NCBI RefSeq assembly: GCF_008843145.1
Contig: NZ_CP030265.1
Location: 2,590,001 to 2,654,000 of the forward strand
Direction of reading: 5' to 3'
Source of the DNA: Skermanella pratensis
GTDB lineage: Bacteria > Pseudomonadota > Alphaproteobacteria > Azospirillales > Azospirillaceae
DNA length: 64,000 bases
Below the pieces are notes generated by a model. The model did no database searches. It was not told where the DNA came from and was given only the letters and a program-made list of their open reading frames with translations. Below are positions 53,831 through 62,078 of this stretch, piece after piece. The first letter of the stretch is position 1. Each line of letters starts with the position of its first letter. The position numbers and the translations under genes are program-made.

Positions 53831-54856
53831 CTATTTGACGCCGGAGATCACGGCCTGCGCATCGGTCAGAGAGTACTCGACGTTGGTGACGCCGCCCTTC
53901 TCCGTCTGGGCCAGACGATCGTCCAGGGTGTCCTGCTCGACCGACAGGAAGGGGACGATCAGGTCCTTGGGAACATCCTTCCCGTCGAGGATCTGCTGGG
54001 CGACCCAGAATGCGAGGGTGCCGACGCCGGGCGCGATGGACACCGACATGGTCTCGTAGCCCGTCGCCTCCTTCTGGTCCTTCCACCACAGCAACTCGTC
54101 GTGCCGGTTGCCCATGATGATGGTCGGCACCTCGCGGCCGGCCCCCTTGAAGGCCTGGGCGGTCCCGTAGCCGTCGCCGCCCTGGGTCACCACGGCCTTG
54201 ATTTCCGGCAAGGTGGGAAGGACGCCCGCGACCGCCTTCTGGGCCACCTCCTGCGCCCAGTCGCCGTGGACCGAGGAGACGATCTTGAAGTTCGGGTGCT
54301 TCTTGACGCCGTCCTCGATGCCCTTGTGGATCTCGTCGTCGACGAAGACCCCGGCCAAGCCCCGGATCTCCAGCAGGTTGCCGCCCTCCGGGAAGCGCTT
54401 GGCCAGGTAGTCGACCTGGATCTCCCCCATTCTCCGGAAATCGACGGCGACCCGCCAGGCGCAAGGCTCGGTCACGATGCCGTCGAACGAGACGACCGTA
54501 ACGCCCGCGTCGCAGGCCTCCTTGACCGCGCCGTTCAGCGCGGTGGGCGAGGCGGCATTGACGACGATGGCGTCGTAACCTTGAAGGATGAGGTTCTGGA
54601 TCTGGGCCGCCTGCTCGGTCGCCTGGTTTTCGGCCGTGGTGAAGGCGGCAGCATCGGCGACGACTCCGTCGGCGACCGCCTTGGACGTCACCGTCGCCCA
54701 ACTCTTCAGCATGGCCTGCCGCCAGGAGTTGCCGGCGTAATTGTTCGAAAGGGCGATTTTCTTCGATGACGTATCGGCGTATGCCGAGCCGGCCAGGCAG
54801 GTGGCGGACAGGCAGGATGCAGCGACTACTGCGGCGAGTGCGACCCTGATCTTCAT
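53831..54856 (-). CDS. Sugar ABC transporter periplasmic binding protein (ribose-binding type)
   Basis: 341 residues. A signal peptide (about 1-27, ending GSAYA-DT) is followed by the periplasmic-binding-protein type 1 fold: [20 protein letters not shown] at the start, [20 protein letters not shown] and [20 protein letters not shown], where the ribose-binding family has its DSD-like sugar ligands. It delivers a pentose, hexose or polyol to the permeases. I use the ATG at 54856 ([10 protein letters not shown]), preceded by GGAGGAAACG; the frame is open 44 codons further without purpose. First gene of the operon. Confidence 0.9.
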   Translation of the reverse strand: MKIRVALAAVVAASCLSATCLAGSAYADTSSKKIALSNNYAGNSWRQAMLKSWATVTSKAVADGVVADAAAFTTAENQATEQAAQIQNLILQGYDAIVVNAASPTALNGAVKEACDAGVTVVSFDGIVTEPCAWRVAVDFRRMGEIQVDYLAKRFPEGGNLLEIRGLAGVFVDDEIHKGIEDGVKKHPNFKIVSSVHGDWAQEVAQKAVAGVLPTLPEIKAVVTQGGDGYGTAQAFKGAGREVPTIIMGNRHDELLWWKDQKEATGYETMSVSIAPGVGTLAFWVAQQILDGKDVPKDLIVPFLSVEQDTLDDRLAQTEKGGVTNVEYSLTDAQAVISGVK

Positions 54857-55723
54857 CAACGTTTCCTCCGAAGCTGTTCTTCTTTCCGGCAGCTTAATGC
54901 CGGCTTGTTCAACAGGCCCGCGACATGTTTTTGATTTGATTAATTCGCGTGTCAAACTAACGCTAAGCTGAAATCCTGCCAGCGTCAAGCCGGCCCCGGC
55001 GCTGCCCGGCCGTCTTGGAAGCTGTTTGTAGAGGTAAGGCGCGGACGTCCCGGTCTACGTGGGCTTCCCGGTCTGCAAGGCGCATCAGGCGGCGGGAAAG
55101 GATGGAGATGAAGGCGATCTCGATGAAAGCCGGTGATCGCCCGGCCGCCCATCTCCCGCGAGGCGCGGATCAAGCGGTTGAGCGGCCGGCGCCACAGGCC
55201 GGGCCGGGTCCAGCGGGCGAACAGCGACCGCAGCGCCAGGTACGGGATGCCGGAAACGATATCGGACCTGACCGCGTCGGTCGCGTGCCATGCGCCGTCA
55301 TCGCCCCGAGTTCCGTCGGCACCCGGTCGGCGAACGCATCGACGACACTGAGCGCCTGTTCGATTTGAACGGCCTGCACTTTGCTTTCCAGCAACTTGGG
55401 GGATCGCGGACTTGATGTTGGGCCAAGGGCCCAAACTATCAAACGGAGGATTGCATAAGTAACGAAAGACGGAGCCCTTAGGCTGCATCCATACCCCCGC
55501 GACGCCGGAGATTGTTGCAGTTTTGCGGGCAGCGCGCGCCCATGCCGCTGATCCGATGGCTGTTGACGATGGCTCCTGTTGCAACAACAAGGCCTGGGAA
55601 AACTCTGACATCCTGTATGCCAGCTTGCTGTATGCCAGCTTGGCCGAGACAGGGACGCCGTTAGGCTGCTAGCATGCCGGCTCCGTCGAACAGTTTATTC
55701 GAAGAAAAATTGGAGGGATGAAC
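54857..55723. other. Long region without a convincing gene between the sugar operon and ohr
   Basis: About 870 bases. It carries the leftward promoter of the sugar ABC operon (AT-rich around 54900-54965) and the rightward promoter of ohr. Minus-strand frames at 54985-55611 and 55170-55442 have protein-like stretches (for example IEQALSVVDAFADRVPTELG and GIPYLALRSLFARWTRPGLW) that follow each other only after a frame change, so an eroded gene is possible. I recognise no family. TGTTGCAACA at 55577-55586 is a perfect short palindrome that might be an operator. A 15-bp tandem repeat lies at 55613-55642. Confidence 0.4.
55613..55642 (+). repeat. Perfect tandem duplication of 15 bp upstream of ohr
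   Basis: The unit CTGTATGCCAGCTTG occurs twice without interruption (55613-55627 and 55628-55642), about 80 bases before the ohr start. It may be a recent slippage duplication or a doubled regulator site in the ohr promoter. Confidence 0.8.
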
Positions 55724-56149
55724 ATGCCAGTTGATGTGAAATACACCGCCGAGGCGACCGCCACCGGTGGCCGGGACGGCCGGGCCGCGACGACGGACGG
55801 CACGTTCGAAGTCAAGCTAGCGACGCCGAAGGAACTGGGCGGTGCGGGTGGCGAGGGCAACAACCCCGAGCAGCTGTTCGCTGCCGGCTACGCCGCCTGC
55901 TTCATCGGCGCCATGAAGGTGGTGGCCGGCCAGGAGAAGGTGAAGATGCCGGGCGACACCTCGGTCACCGCGTCGGTCGGCATCGGCCCGCGGTCGGAAG
56001 GCGGCTTCGGGCTCGCCGTGGCGTTGCGGGTGTCCCTGCCGGGCCTCGACCATGCCCAGGCCGAGACGATCGTGGAGAAGGCGCACCAGGTGTGCCCCTA
56101 TTCCAACGCGACCCGCGGCAACATCGACGTGAAGACGACCGTCGTCTGA
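55724..56149 (+). CDS. ohr: Organic hydroperoxide resistance protein Ohr (OsmC family)
   Basis: 141 residues. The two redox-active cysteines are C59 (GYAACFIGAM) and C124 (HQVCPYSNATRGN), with the Ohr-type PEQLFAAGYAAC and the Arg of KYTAEATATGGRDGR. It reduces organic peroxides using lipoyl-linked thiols. I prefer the ATG at 55724 because GGAGGG lies seven bases before it; the ATG at 55718 touches that site. No ohrR gene is adjacent in the window. Confidence 0.94.
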   Translation: MPVDVKYTAEATATGGRDGRAATTDGTFEVKLATPKELGGAGGEGNNPEQLFAAGYAACFIGAMKVVAGQEKVKMPGDTSVTASVGIGPRSEGGFGLAVALRVSLPGLDHAQAETIVEKAHQVCPYSNATRGNIDVKTTVV

Positions 56150-56156
56150 CGGGACT

Positions 56157-56184
56157 GGACCGGGCGCATCCGTGCGCCCGGTCC
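56157..56184 (+). terminator. Strong hairpin after ohr
   Basis: A 12-bp perfect stem (GGACCGGGCGCA paired with TGCGCCCGGTCC) with loop TCCG begins eight bases after the ohr stop. It is not followed by a T run, so it may be a factor-assisted terminator or an mRNA 3' stabiliser. The position directly after a single-gene unit supports that role. Confidence 0.6.
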
Positions 56185-56333
56185 GCATCGGACTTGCATG
56201 CAATGAAATGAATGCATGATTACTCGGAAATATTTCAGAAGATTCATGTCTGATAATTTAACGTAATGGATTTCTTAACCCTCCATTGAGAATTCAGCTT
56301 CCTACCAGGGCTGAAATTTCAAAGAGTGTTTGA

Positions 56334-56606
56334 CATGGCGAAGTTATCCTTGCTGTCACCCGCGCCGACAACGAGGTAACCGCTTTTTTGAATGGCCTGA
56401 TGGTTTATGACGGCAGGACCGAAGGCGATCCGGCCATCGACGCCGTGGTTGCGCTGGACGACTACCCCATCCAGGGCCCGAACACCCTGGTGGTGCTCGG
56501 CATCAACTTGGGCGGCCCGGCGAACTACCAGGGCTCCCTGACCATCGGATCCGTCATGCAACCGTTCAGCTACCAGGCCGCTTCCACCGCGAACGGAATT
56601 GCCTGA
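56334..56606 (+). pseudogene. Fragment of an unknown, possibly extracellular beta-rich protein
   Basis: An open stretch of about 90 codons reads GEVILAVTRADNEVTAFLNG, then LMVYDGRTEGDPAIDAVVAL and INLGGPANYQGSLTIG before a TGA at 56604. The pattern of a strand, a TRADNEVTAFLNG turn and further strands looks like a lectin- or sugar-binding-like sandwich module. There is no ATG before residue 19 or so (a TTG at 56388 and an ATG at 56400 are the only options) and a stop lies just upstream at 56331. It therefore appears to be the tail end of a larger gene whose front is lost. I do not know the family. Confidence 0.4.
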
Positions 56607-56837
56607 GTCCAGACCTACGCCATCCCGGCGCAAGTGGAGCGATATGCCTGCATTTCGCGGGGAGGGTGGAGCCGGGCAGCACGAGGGCGACCGGCTCGCG
56701 AGGTCGATACTTCCGAAGAAGCGATCGCCCCATATGCATCAATATATCCAAACTACGTGGCCGGTGCAACCGAAATCCGACGGCCTCCGGCCGCGGCCGA
56801 CCTGCCGCGACGGGAACGGGATTACTGGTGAAATCCC

Positions 56838-57263
56838 TCAGGATTCATCCGGGTCCGGGCGGCGCTTGATGCCGTACAGTTCGAGCCGGTGGCCGATCAG
56901 GCGGTAGTTCAAATCTTGGGCGATCTTCTTCTTCAGTTCCTCGATCTCCTCGTTCATGAACTCGATCACCTCGCCGGTCTGGATATCGATCAGGTGATGG
57001 TGATGACGCTCGCAGGCCTCCTCGAAGCGGGCGCGGCCGTCGCCGAAATCGAGCCGCTCGATGATGCTCGCTTCCTCAAGGAGACGCAGGGATCGGTAGA
57101 CGGTGGCGATGCTGATGTTCGGGTCGATCCGCATCGCCCGGATATGGACCTGCTCCACGTCGGGATGGTCGGTGGCTTCCGACAGCACGCGGGCGACGAC
57201 CCGGCGCTGGTCGGTCATCTTCAATCCTTTTTCGATGCAAAGCTGCTCGATATGGGACGTCAT
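56838..57263 (-). CDS. fur: Fur-family ferric uptake regulator
   Basis: 141 residues. The winged-helix part (MTDQRRVVARVLSEATDHPD, ISIATVYRSLRLLEEASIIE) is followed by the metal-binding HHHHLID (about 87-93) and the C-terminal dimer helix. The C-terminal CxxC structural zinc pairs of E. coli Fur are absent, as in many alphaproteobacterial Fur proteins. It most likely senses Fe2+ and represses iron uptake. It lies 19 bases after the DUF2325 gene and probably shares its promoter, which has a Fur-box candidate, giving autoregulation. ATG at 57263 (MTSHIEQLCI); 46 upstream codons in frame are shadow. Confidence 0.9.
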   Translation of the reverse strand: MTSHIEQLCIEKGLKMTDQRRVVARVLSEATDHPDVEQVHIRAMRIDPNISIATVYRSLRLLEEASIIERLDFGDGRARFEEACERHHHHLIDIQTGEVIEFMNEEIEELKKKIAQDLNYRLIGHRLELYGIKRRPDPDES

Positions 57264-57282
57264 CGTCACGGTTCTCCAGAAT

Positions 57283-58434
57283 TCAAGGATGGGCGTCCGG
57301 CCGCAAGGCCCGGACCAGCGAACTGGCGCCACTGCTGCGCAAGAGCAGGAAAGGCTTGTCCAGCCGCTGGCACAGGCGCTTGACCCGCAGGCAGGCGGCA
57401 TGGCTGACGCAGTCCAGCGGGCAGAACACCATGTCGGCCTGCGTCACGAGGTTCTCCAGGATCCTGGGTGCCTGTTCCAACCCGCCGTCGTGGTGCAGCA
57501 GGCGTCCTTGCCGCCGCTCGACCGCGGAGCGGATATGGGGAACGAGGGCCTGCCGTCCGCCGACATAGAGAACGCACTGGCCGGCGACGTCGATGGTGGC
57601 CGGTGCCTCGGCGGGCTGGGCAGTAGCGGCGGGCATCTGCTGCGGCGCTTCCCCGTCGTCCAGCAGTTCCAGGCGGGCGATCCGGGCTTCGGCCGCGCGG
57701 CGGCGCTCCCGCTCGGCGGAGAGGCGCTGTTCGGCCCGGACGAGCCGCGATTTCAAAGCGGCGGCTTCGCGCGGGTCCGATGAAGCCGGCTGCGCCGGGG
57801 CATTGCAGCGGACCCGAAGCAGTTCCGACTCCAGGTCGCGGATCTGCTTCTCCTTCGAACGCTCCAGCTCCAGCTTCGCCGCCTGGGCGGCGTCCCGCTG
57901 CCGCGTAAGCTCGACGATCTGCTTCTCGGCTGCGGCGACGCGCTGGATAGCGTTGCGATTGTAGCTGCCCAGCACGTGGGAGAGCATGTGGACCTGGCCA
58001 TAGGCGGTCGTCACTAGTTCCTGCGGCACCGCCCGGAGGCTCATGATCGCCCAGTAGGCGCCGGCCACACGGCCGCTGTCGAACGCCTTGTTCCACAGGG
58101 CTTCGATCTGGACGGCATCGCCGCCGGCGGCGGAAAACCGGCGGATGTCGACCGCATGCCTGTCGTCCAGCATCTTGTGCAGGAGACGGCCGAGCTTGCC
58201 GTTCGACCCGGCCTCCCGGACATAGTAACTGTGGATGCAGTAGTCGGTTGCATCCTCGGAAACCCGCATGCCGCCCTTGCGGGTCAGCTTGCGCAGATCG
58301 TCCATGGACAGGCACGTACCGACGATCGAACAGTGCAGGTGTTGGGCGATTTCCCAAAGCTTGCGCCGGCCCTTGGCCGCATCAGGCAGTTCCACCGGTC
58401 CAGCTTCGCACTGCTCGCACATGTGTCCTCGCAT
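57283..58434 (-). CDS. DUF2325 domain protein with central coiled coil
   Basis: 383 residues (an alternative start four codons in). The N-terminal region (about 5-150) is helical with a cysteine-rich beginning CEQCEAG. A coiled coil follows (about 160-270, LTRQRDAAQAAKLELERSKE, then AALKSRLVRAEQRLSAERE). The C-terminal DUF2325 domain (about 285-375) has QCVLYVGGRQALVPHIRSAV and DMVFCPLDCVSHAACLRVKR, with conserved cysteines. No function is established. In this genome it is in one unit with fur and has a good Fur-box before it, so an iron-related role is likely. Confidence 0.87.
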   Translation of the reverse strand: MRGHMCEQCEAGPVELPDAAKGRRKLWEIAQHLHCSIVGTCLSMDDLRKLTRKGGMRVSEDATDYCIHSYYVREAGSNGKLGRLLHKMLDDRHAVDIRRFSAAGGDAVQIEALWNKAFDSGRVAGAYWAIMSLRAVPQELVTTAYGQVHMLSHVLGSYNRNAIQRVAAAEKQIVELTRQRDAAQAAKLELERSKEKQIRDLESELLRVRCNAPAQPASSDPREAAALKSRLVRAEQRLSAERERRRAAEARIARLELLDDGEAPQQMPAATAQPAEAPATIDVAGQCVLYVGGRQALVPHIRSAVERRQGRLLHHDGGLEQAPRILENLVTQADMVFCPLDCVSHAACLRVKRLCQRLDKPFLLLRSSGASSLVRALRPDAHP

Positions 58435-58480
58435 CCATCGATCCCGGAAGTCCGGTCATGATACAGGTTCGCAATGCGGA

Positions 58481-58495
58481 TGCAAATCATTCTCA
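58481..58495 (-). promoter_or_regulatory. Fur-box candidate upstream of DUF2325-fur
   Basis: On the minus strand the 15-mer TGAGAATGATTTGCA matches the 7-1-7 Fur consensus TGATAATnATTATCA at 11 of 14 specified positions. It lies 47 bases upstream of the DUF2325 start codon in the gap after the DUF2218 gene. This suggests iron-dependent control of DUF2325 and fur. Confidence 0.6.
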
Positions 58496-58514
58496 ATCTT
58501 TGAAGAGAGGCGCG

Positions 58515-58799
58515 TCACTCCCTGTTCCAGGTGATCTCCGCGGGCTCCTTCCACATGAAGCGTTCCAGGTGTCTCTTGACCACGTCCTCGACGGTATTCC
58601 GCTGGTCCTCGCTCCCGGCTTCGACCCGCAGGGTCAGGAATTCGGGTCCGGGCTCCAGAAGGCAAATGCCGGCCTCGAACTGGATACGGCCGCTGCCATT
58701 CTCCAACGTTGCGGGGATCTTGTGGGCGAAGTGCTTGCAGAGCTGCGTCATGAACCGCTCCGCCTTGTCGGTGGCCACGTGGGAGGTCGATGTGAACAT
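58515..58799 (-). CDS. DUF2218 family protein
   Basis: 94 residues. The pattern TSTSHVATDKAERFMTQLCK at the start and a beta-rich body (GRIQFEAGICLLEPGPEFLT) ending with a helix (EDVVKRHLERFMWKEP) fits DUF2218, a small family found repeatedly beside siderophore and iron transport genes. Its function is unknown. It follows the iron ABC ATPase gene by 37 bases, so it belongs to that operon. Confidence 0.85.
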   Translation of the reverse strand: MFTSTSHVATDKAERFMTQLCKHFAHKIPATLENGSGRIQFEAGICLLEPGPEFLTLRVEAGSEDQRNTVEDVVKRHLERFMWKEPAEITWNRE

Positions 58800-58836
58800 G
58801 GGCTTTCCCTCTTGCCTGTTTACTATAGGGGCCTGT

Positions 58837-59661
58837 TTATAATAGGGGATTGTCGACGAGAACCTGGAGCACGCCCCGGGAGCAGGTCTCGACCCGTGCT
58901 TCCACCCCGTACACCCGGGCCAGGATGTCCGGCGTGACAGCCTCGGACGGACTGCCGACGGCGGCGATCTCGCCCCGGGACAGCACGACGACCCGGTCCG
59001 CCCAGCGGCAGGCCAGGCTGATGTCGTGCAGGACCACGACCGTGATGATGCCGCGTTCCCGGGCCAGTTCGCGGACCCGGCTCATCACCCGGTACTGGTA
59101 ATGCAGGTCGAGCGCGCTGGTCGGCTCGTCCAGCAGCAGCACCCGCGGCTCGCGGACGATCGCCTGGGCGAGGCTGGCCATCTGGCGCTGGCCGCCGGAA
59201 AGCTCGTCCAGGGACTCCAGGGCCAGATGCCCGATGGCGAGCCGGTCCAGCGCCCCGATCGCCCGGCGGCGCTGGGCTTCCGCATCCTCGCCGCCGCGGG
59301 AAGGGGAGGCGCGGAGCGCGCTCAGCACCGCCTCCATCACGGTCAGCGCCACGCGCTGGGGCAGGGACTGGGGCATGTAGGTGATGGCGGCGGCGCGATC
59401 CGTCGCCGGCATCGCCGTGACATCCCCGCCGTTCAGCAGGATGTCGCCCCGGGATTTCATCAGGCCGGCGAGGGCTCGCAGCAGGGTGGACTTGCCGGCC
59501 GCGTTCGGCCCGACCAGGGCCACCATGCTCCCCGGTTCGAAGGTGGGCAGAGACAGGTCGCGGATCACCGGACGCCGCCGGTAGCCGGCGGTAAGTCCCG
59601 TTATCTTCAGCCCCGTGCTCTTCATGGCGGCCGTGCTGTCCATTGAGGAGTGGGAAGTCAT
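58837..59661 (-). CDS. Iron-siderophore ABC transporter ATP-binding protein (FecE/FhuC type)
   Basis: 274 residues. Walker A GPNAAGKST (51-59), signature LSGGQRQMASLAQA, Walker B RVLLLDEPTSALD and switch His VVLHDISLACRWAD. This is the ATPase for the FecCD permease encoded just upstream (ATGA overlap). Start at 59661; an internal ATG (MKSTGLKITG) is a possible alternative. The last codons lie in a 17-bp imperfect direct repeat. Confidence 0.93.
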   Translation of the reverse strand: MTSHSSMDSTAAMKSTGLKITGLTAGYRRRPVIRDLSLPTFEPGSMVALVGPNAAGKSTLLRALAGLMKSRGDILLNGGDVTAMPATDRAAAITYMPQSLPQRVALTVMEAVLSALRASPSRGGEDAEAQRRRAIGALDRLAIGHLALESLDELSGGQRQMASLAQAIVREPRVLLLDEPTSALDLHYQYRVMSRVRELARERGIITVVVLHDISLACRWADRVVVLSRGEIAAVGSPSEAVTPDILARVYGVEARVETCSRGVLQVLVDNPLL

Positions 59662-60737
59662 GTCCGCTCCCGCCTGGACAGGATCAGCGCCAGGAACACG
59701 GGCACGCCGATCAGCGACGTGACCAGCCCGATCGGGATCAGAACGCCCGGCACGATCAGCTTGCCCACGACCGAAGACAGCGACATCACCAGCGCTCCGG
59801 CCAGCGCGCTGGCCGGCAGGAAGAAGCGGTGGTCCTCGCCGATCAGCAGGCGGGCGATATGCGGCCCGACCAGCCCGATGAAGCCGATGGTGCCGACGAA
59901 GGCGACCGCCGTCGCGGCCAGCACGCTGATCCGGAACAGCGAGGCGAAGCGCAGCCGGCCGACATTGATGCCGAAGCTCCGCGCGCGGTCCTCGCCCAGC
60001 CGGAGCGCGGTCATCCGCCACGCCGCCCCGAACGAGAAGGGCACGCAGCAGGCCAGCACAAGGACCAGGACGCTGATCTTGTCCCAACTGGACCGCGCCA
60101 GGCTGCCCATGCTCCAGAACACCAGCTGCTGCAACGCCTCCTCGGTCGCGACGAACTGAAGGATCGCGACCAGGGCGTTGAAGGTGAAGACCAGGGCGAT
60201 GCCGAGCAGCACCAGCGTCTCCACCCCGGTGCCGCGCATCCGGGACAGCGCCTGGAGCAGCAGGACCGATCCGAAAGCGAAGACGAAGGCATTGGCGGAG
60301 ACGATCCAGTTCTGCGGCACTCCCGCGATGCCGATCCCCAGGACGATGGCGATGGCGGCGCCGAGCGATGCCGCGGAGGACACCCCGAGGGTGAACGGGC
60401 TGGCCAGCGGGTTGTTGAGGACTGTCTGCATCTCGGCGCCGGCCAGGGCCAGCGCGGCGCCGACCAGGATGGCCATGAGCGCCTGCGGCATCCGCACGTC
60501 CCAGAGGATCACCGCGGCCGGCCGGCTCAGGCTTTCCGGTGCCGTCAACCCGCGCAGCACGTCGGCGATGCCCATGCTGGAAGGCCCCGTGACGAGGTCG
60601 AGGCAGAAGGCCGCCGCGAGGCCCAAACCGAGCAGGGCCAGGATAGCGGCCCGGACGCGAACCATCCGGCCATAACCGGCGAGCGCATCGGCGGCGCCGG
60701 GGGAGGCGGCGAGGGCAGGGGCGAAGGGCTGGTTCAC
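59658..60737 (-). CDS. Iron-siderophore ABC transporter permease (FecCD family)
   Basis: 359 residues with about ten hydrophobic segments. LRGLTAPESLSRPAAVILWD, then MPQALMAILVGAALALAGAE (about 90-130) and GTIGFIGLVGPHIARLLIGE (about 285-305) are the FecCD signatures. It forms a homodimeric channel for ferric siderophore, haem or cobalamin. The ATG lies four bases after the binding-protein stop. Confidence 0.93.
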   Translation of the reverse strand: MNQPFAPALAASPGAADALAGYGRMVRVRAAILALLGLGLAAAFCLDLVTGPSSMGIADVLRGLTAPESLSRPAAVILWDVRMPQALMAILVGAALALAGAEMQTVLNNPLASPFTLGVSSAASLGAAIAIVLGIGIAGVPQNWIVSANAFVFAFGSVLLLQALSRMRGTGVETLVLLGIALVFTFNALVAILQFVATEEALQQLVFWSMGSLARSSWDKISVLVLVLACCVPFSFGAAWRMTALRLGEDRARSFGINVGRLRFASLFRISVLAATAVAFVGTIGFIGLVGPHIARLLIGEDHRFFLPASALAGALVMSLSSVVGKLIVPGVLIPIGLVTSLIGVPVFLALILSRRERT

Positions 60738-60741
60738 GGCA

Positions 60742-61860
60742 TCAGTCCAGGGACGCCCAGTAGGTGCCCTCGTCGGGAACCGCCAGGAACCGGGAATTGA
60801 TCTCCGCCAGCGTCGCCGCGGGATCGACGTCCTTGAACAGGTCGGGATGGATCCAGGTGGCGAGAGCCTCCAGGGCCAGGATGTTCAGCGGGGAATTGTA
60901 GAAGTTGTGCCACAAGGCATGGACCTGCCCCATGCCGACCGCGGCAAGGCTGCCGATGCCCGGCCGTTCCGCCACGCGCCGGAGCGAGTCCCGCGTGTCG
61001 TCCTCCGGAATGCCGGTGCCGACCAGGACGCCGCCGGCGTTGGATCGGTTGGTCCCGCCGGTCGCGATGTAGACGTCAGGGTTCTGGTCAATGATGTATT
61101 CGAGGTTCAGCGGTCCGAGCGGTCCGGGGATCACGTCGCCGCCGATATTGTGGCCGCCCGCGAAACCGATGAAGCCGCCCAGGTTGCCCTGGCCGGGGGA
61201 GGAGCAGCAGTCGCGCACGCCGGCATGCATGTCCATCAGCACCTTGGGGCGGGCCGGCTTCGCCGCGTCGAGCCGCGAGGAGATCCGCGCCATCCGCTCC
61301 CGGTAGAAGTCGGCATAGGCCAGCGCCTCCTTCTCCCGCCCGATGGCCTGGCCCAGCGCCATCAGGCTCGGCAGCGTGTTCTCCAGCGGCTGCGCGCGGA
61401 AATCCAGGAAGATGACGGGGATGCCGGCTGCGGTGAGCTGCTGGATCGCCTCGCTGGAGCGCGACGGGCCGTGACCCTGGGTGCCGAACACCGCGAGGTC
61501 GGGTTCCACCGCCAGGGCCTTCTCGATCGAGAAGGTCTCCTCGCTGGTGACGCCGACCAGCGGGATCTCGTCCACGGCCGGGAACTTCGCCTGATAGGCG
61601 GCGTAGGCAGCGGAGTCCAGCCGCTTCAGCTCGCCCAGCCAGCCGGCGACCAGGGCGACCGGATCGGGAGCGAGCAGGGACAGGGCATTGAGGTAACGGC
61701 CCTCCCCGAGCAGGATCCGCTTCGCCGGCTGCTGCAGGACGACCTGCCGCCCGTCCACGTCCGTGACCGTGATCGGTCCGGCCGCCAGCGCCGCCGCCGG
61801 ACCGAGCAAGGTCGCGCAGACGGCCAGGGTCCGGGCCAGCATTCCAACTCTCGACATCAT
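60742..61860 (-). CDS. Iron-siderophore ABC transporter periplasmic binding protein
   Basis: 372 residues. A signal peptide (about 1-26, ending ALAAG) is followed by the FepB/BtuF-type fold: ITVTDVDGRQVVLQQPAKRI, VEPDLAVFGTQGHGPS, then NLEYIIDQNPDVYIATGGTN. An unusual CCSSPGQGN near 218-226 places two adjacent cysteines in the mature domain. The ligand is unknown: siderophore, haem or another iron chelate. Met codons at 61869, 61860 and 61857 compete for the start. First gene of the operon binding protein-FecCD-FecE-DUF2218. No TonB receptor is in the window. Confidence 0.9.
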   Translation of the reverse strand: MMSRVGMLARTLAVCATLLGPAAALAAGPITVTDVDGRQVVLQQPAKRILLGEGRYLNALSLLAPDPVALVAGWLGELKRLDSAAYAAYQAKFPAVDEIPLVGVTSEETFSIEKALAVEPDLAVFGTQGHGPSRSSEAIQQLTAAGIPVIFLDFRAQPLENTLPSLMALGQAIGREKEALAYADFYRERMARISSRLDAAKPARPKVLMDMHAGVRDCCSSPGQGNLGGFIGFAGGHNIGGDVIPGPLGPLNLEYIIDQNPDVYIATGGTNRSNAGGVLVGTGIPEDDTRDSLRRVAERPGIGSLAAVGMGQVHALWHNFYNSPLNILALEALATWIHPDLFKDVDPAATLAEINSRFLAVPDEGTYWASLD

Positions 61861-61896
61861 AATCTCCACCGGGGCGCAAGGTCTGAAACGCCCCTG

Positions 61897-61911
61897 TGAT
61901 AATGCGAATAA
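61897..61911 (-). promoter_or_regulatory. Weak Fur-box-like site upstream of the iron transporter operon
   Basis: TGATAATGCGAATAA (plus strand reading) has a perfect left half of the Fur consensus but a poor right half. It is about 40 bases upstream of the binding-protein start. Plausible for an iron transport operon, but weak on its own. Confidence 0.35.
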
Positions 61912-62078
61912 GTCGCGATAGCAATCTCTTCCGGCAAGTGCGCGCGAGTATCCGCGGAAGGTGCAGCCCGGTCACGTCTGTGAAACTATGTGAAAAACAG
62001 CTTTACTGGTTTAAGATTTGTGATACTTGGTGGGGTAGCCAGCAATCAGGCACAAAACATAACATCCGGAGGATCGTC

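Noticed and set aside
58837-60087. Iron ATPase as a 416-residue protein
   Set aside because: The first 142 residues are a shadow of the FecCD permease; the ATG at 59661 overlapping the permease stop is the sensible start.
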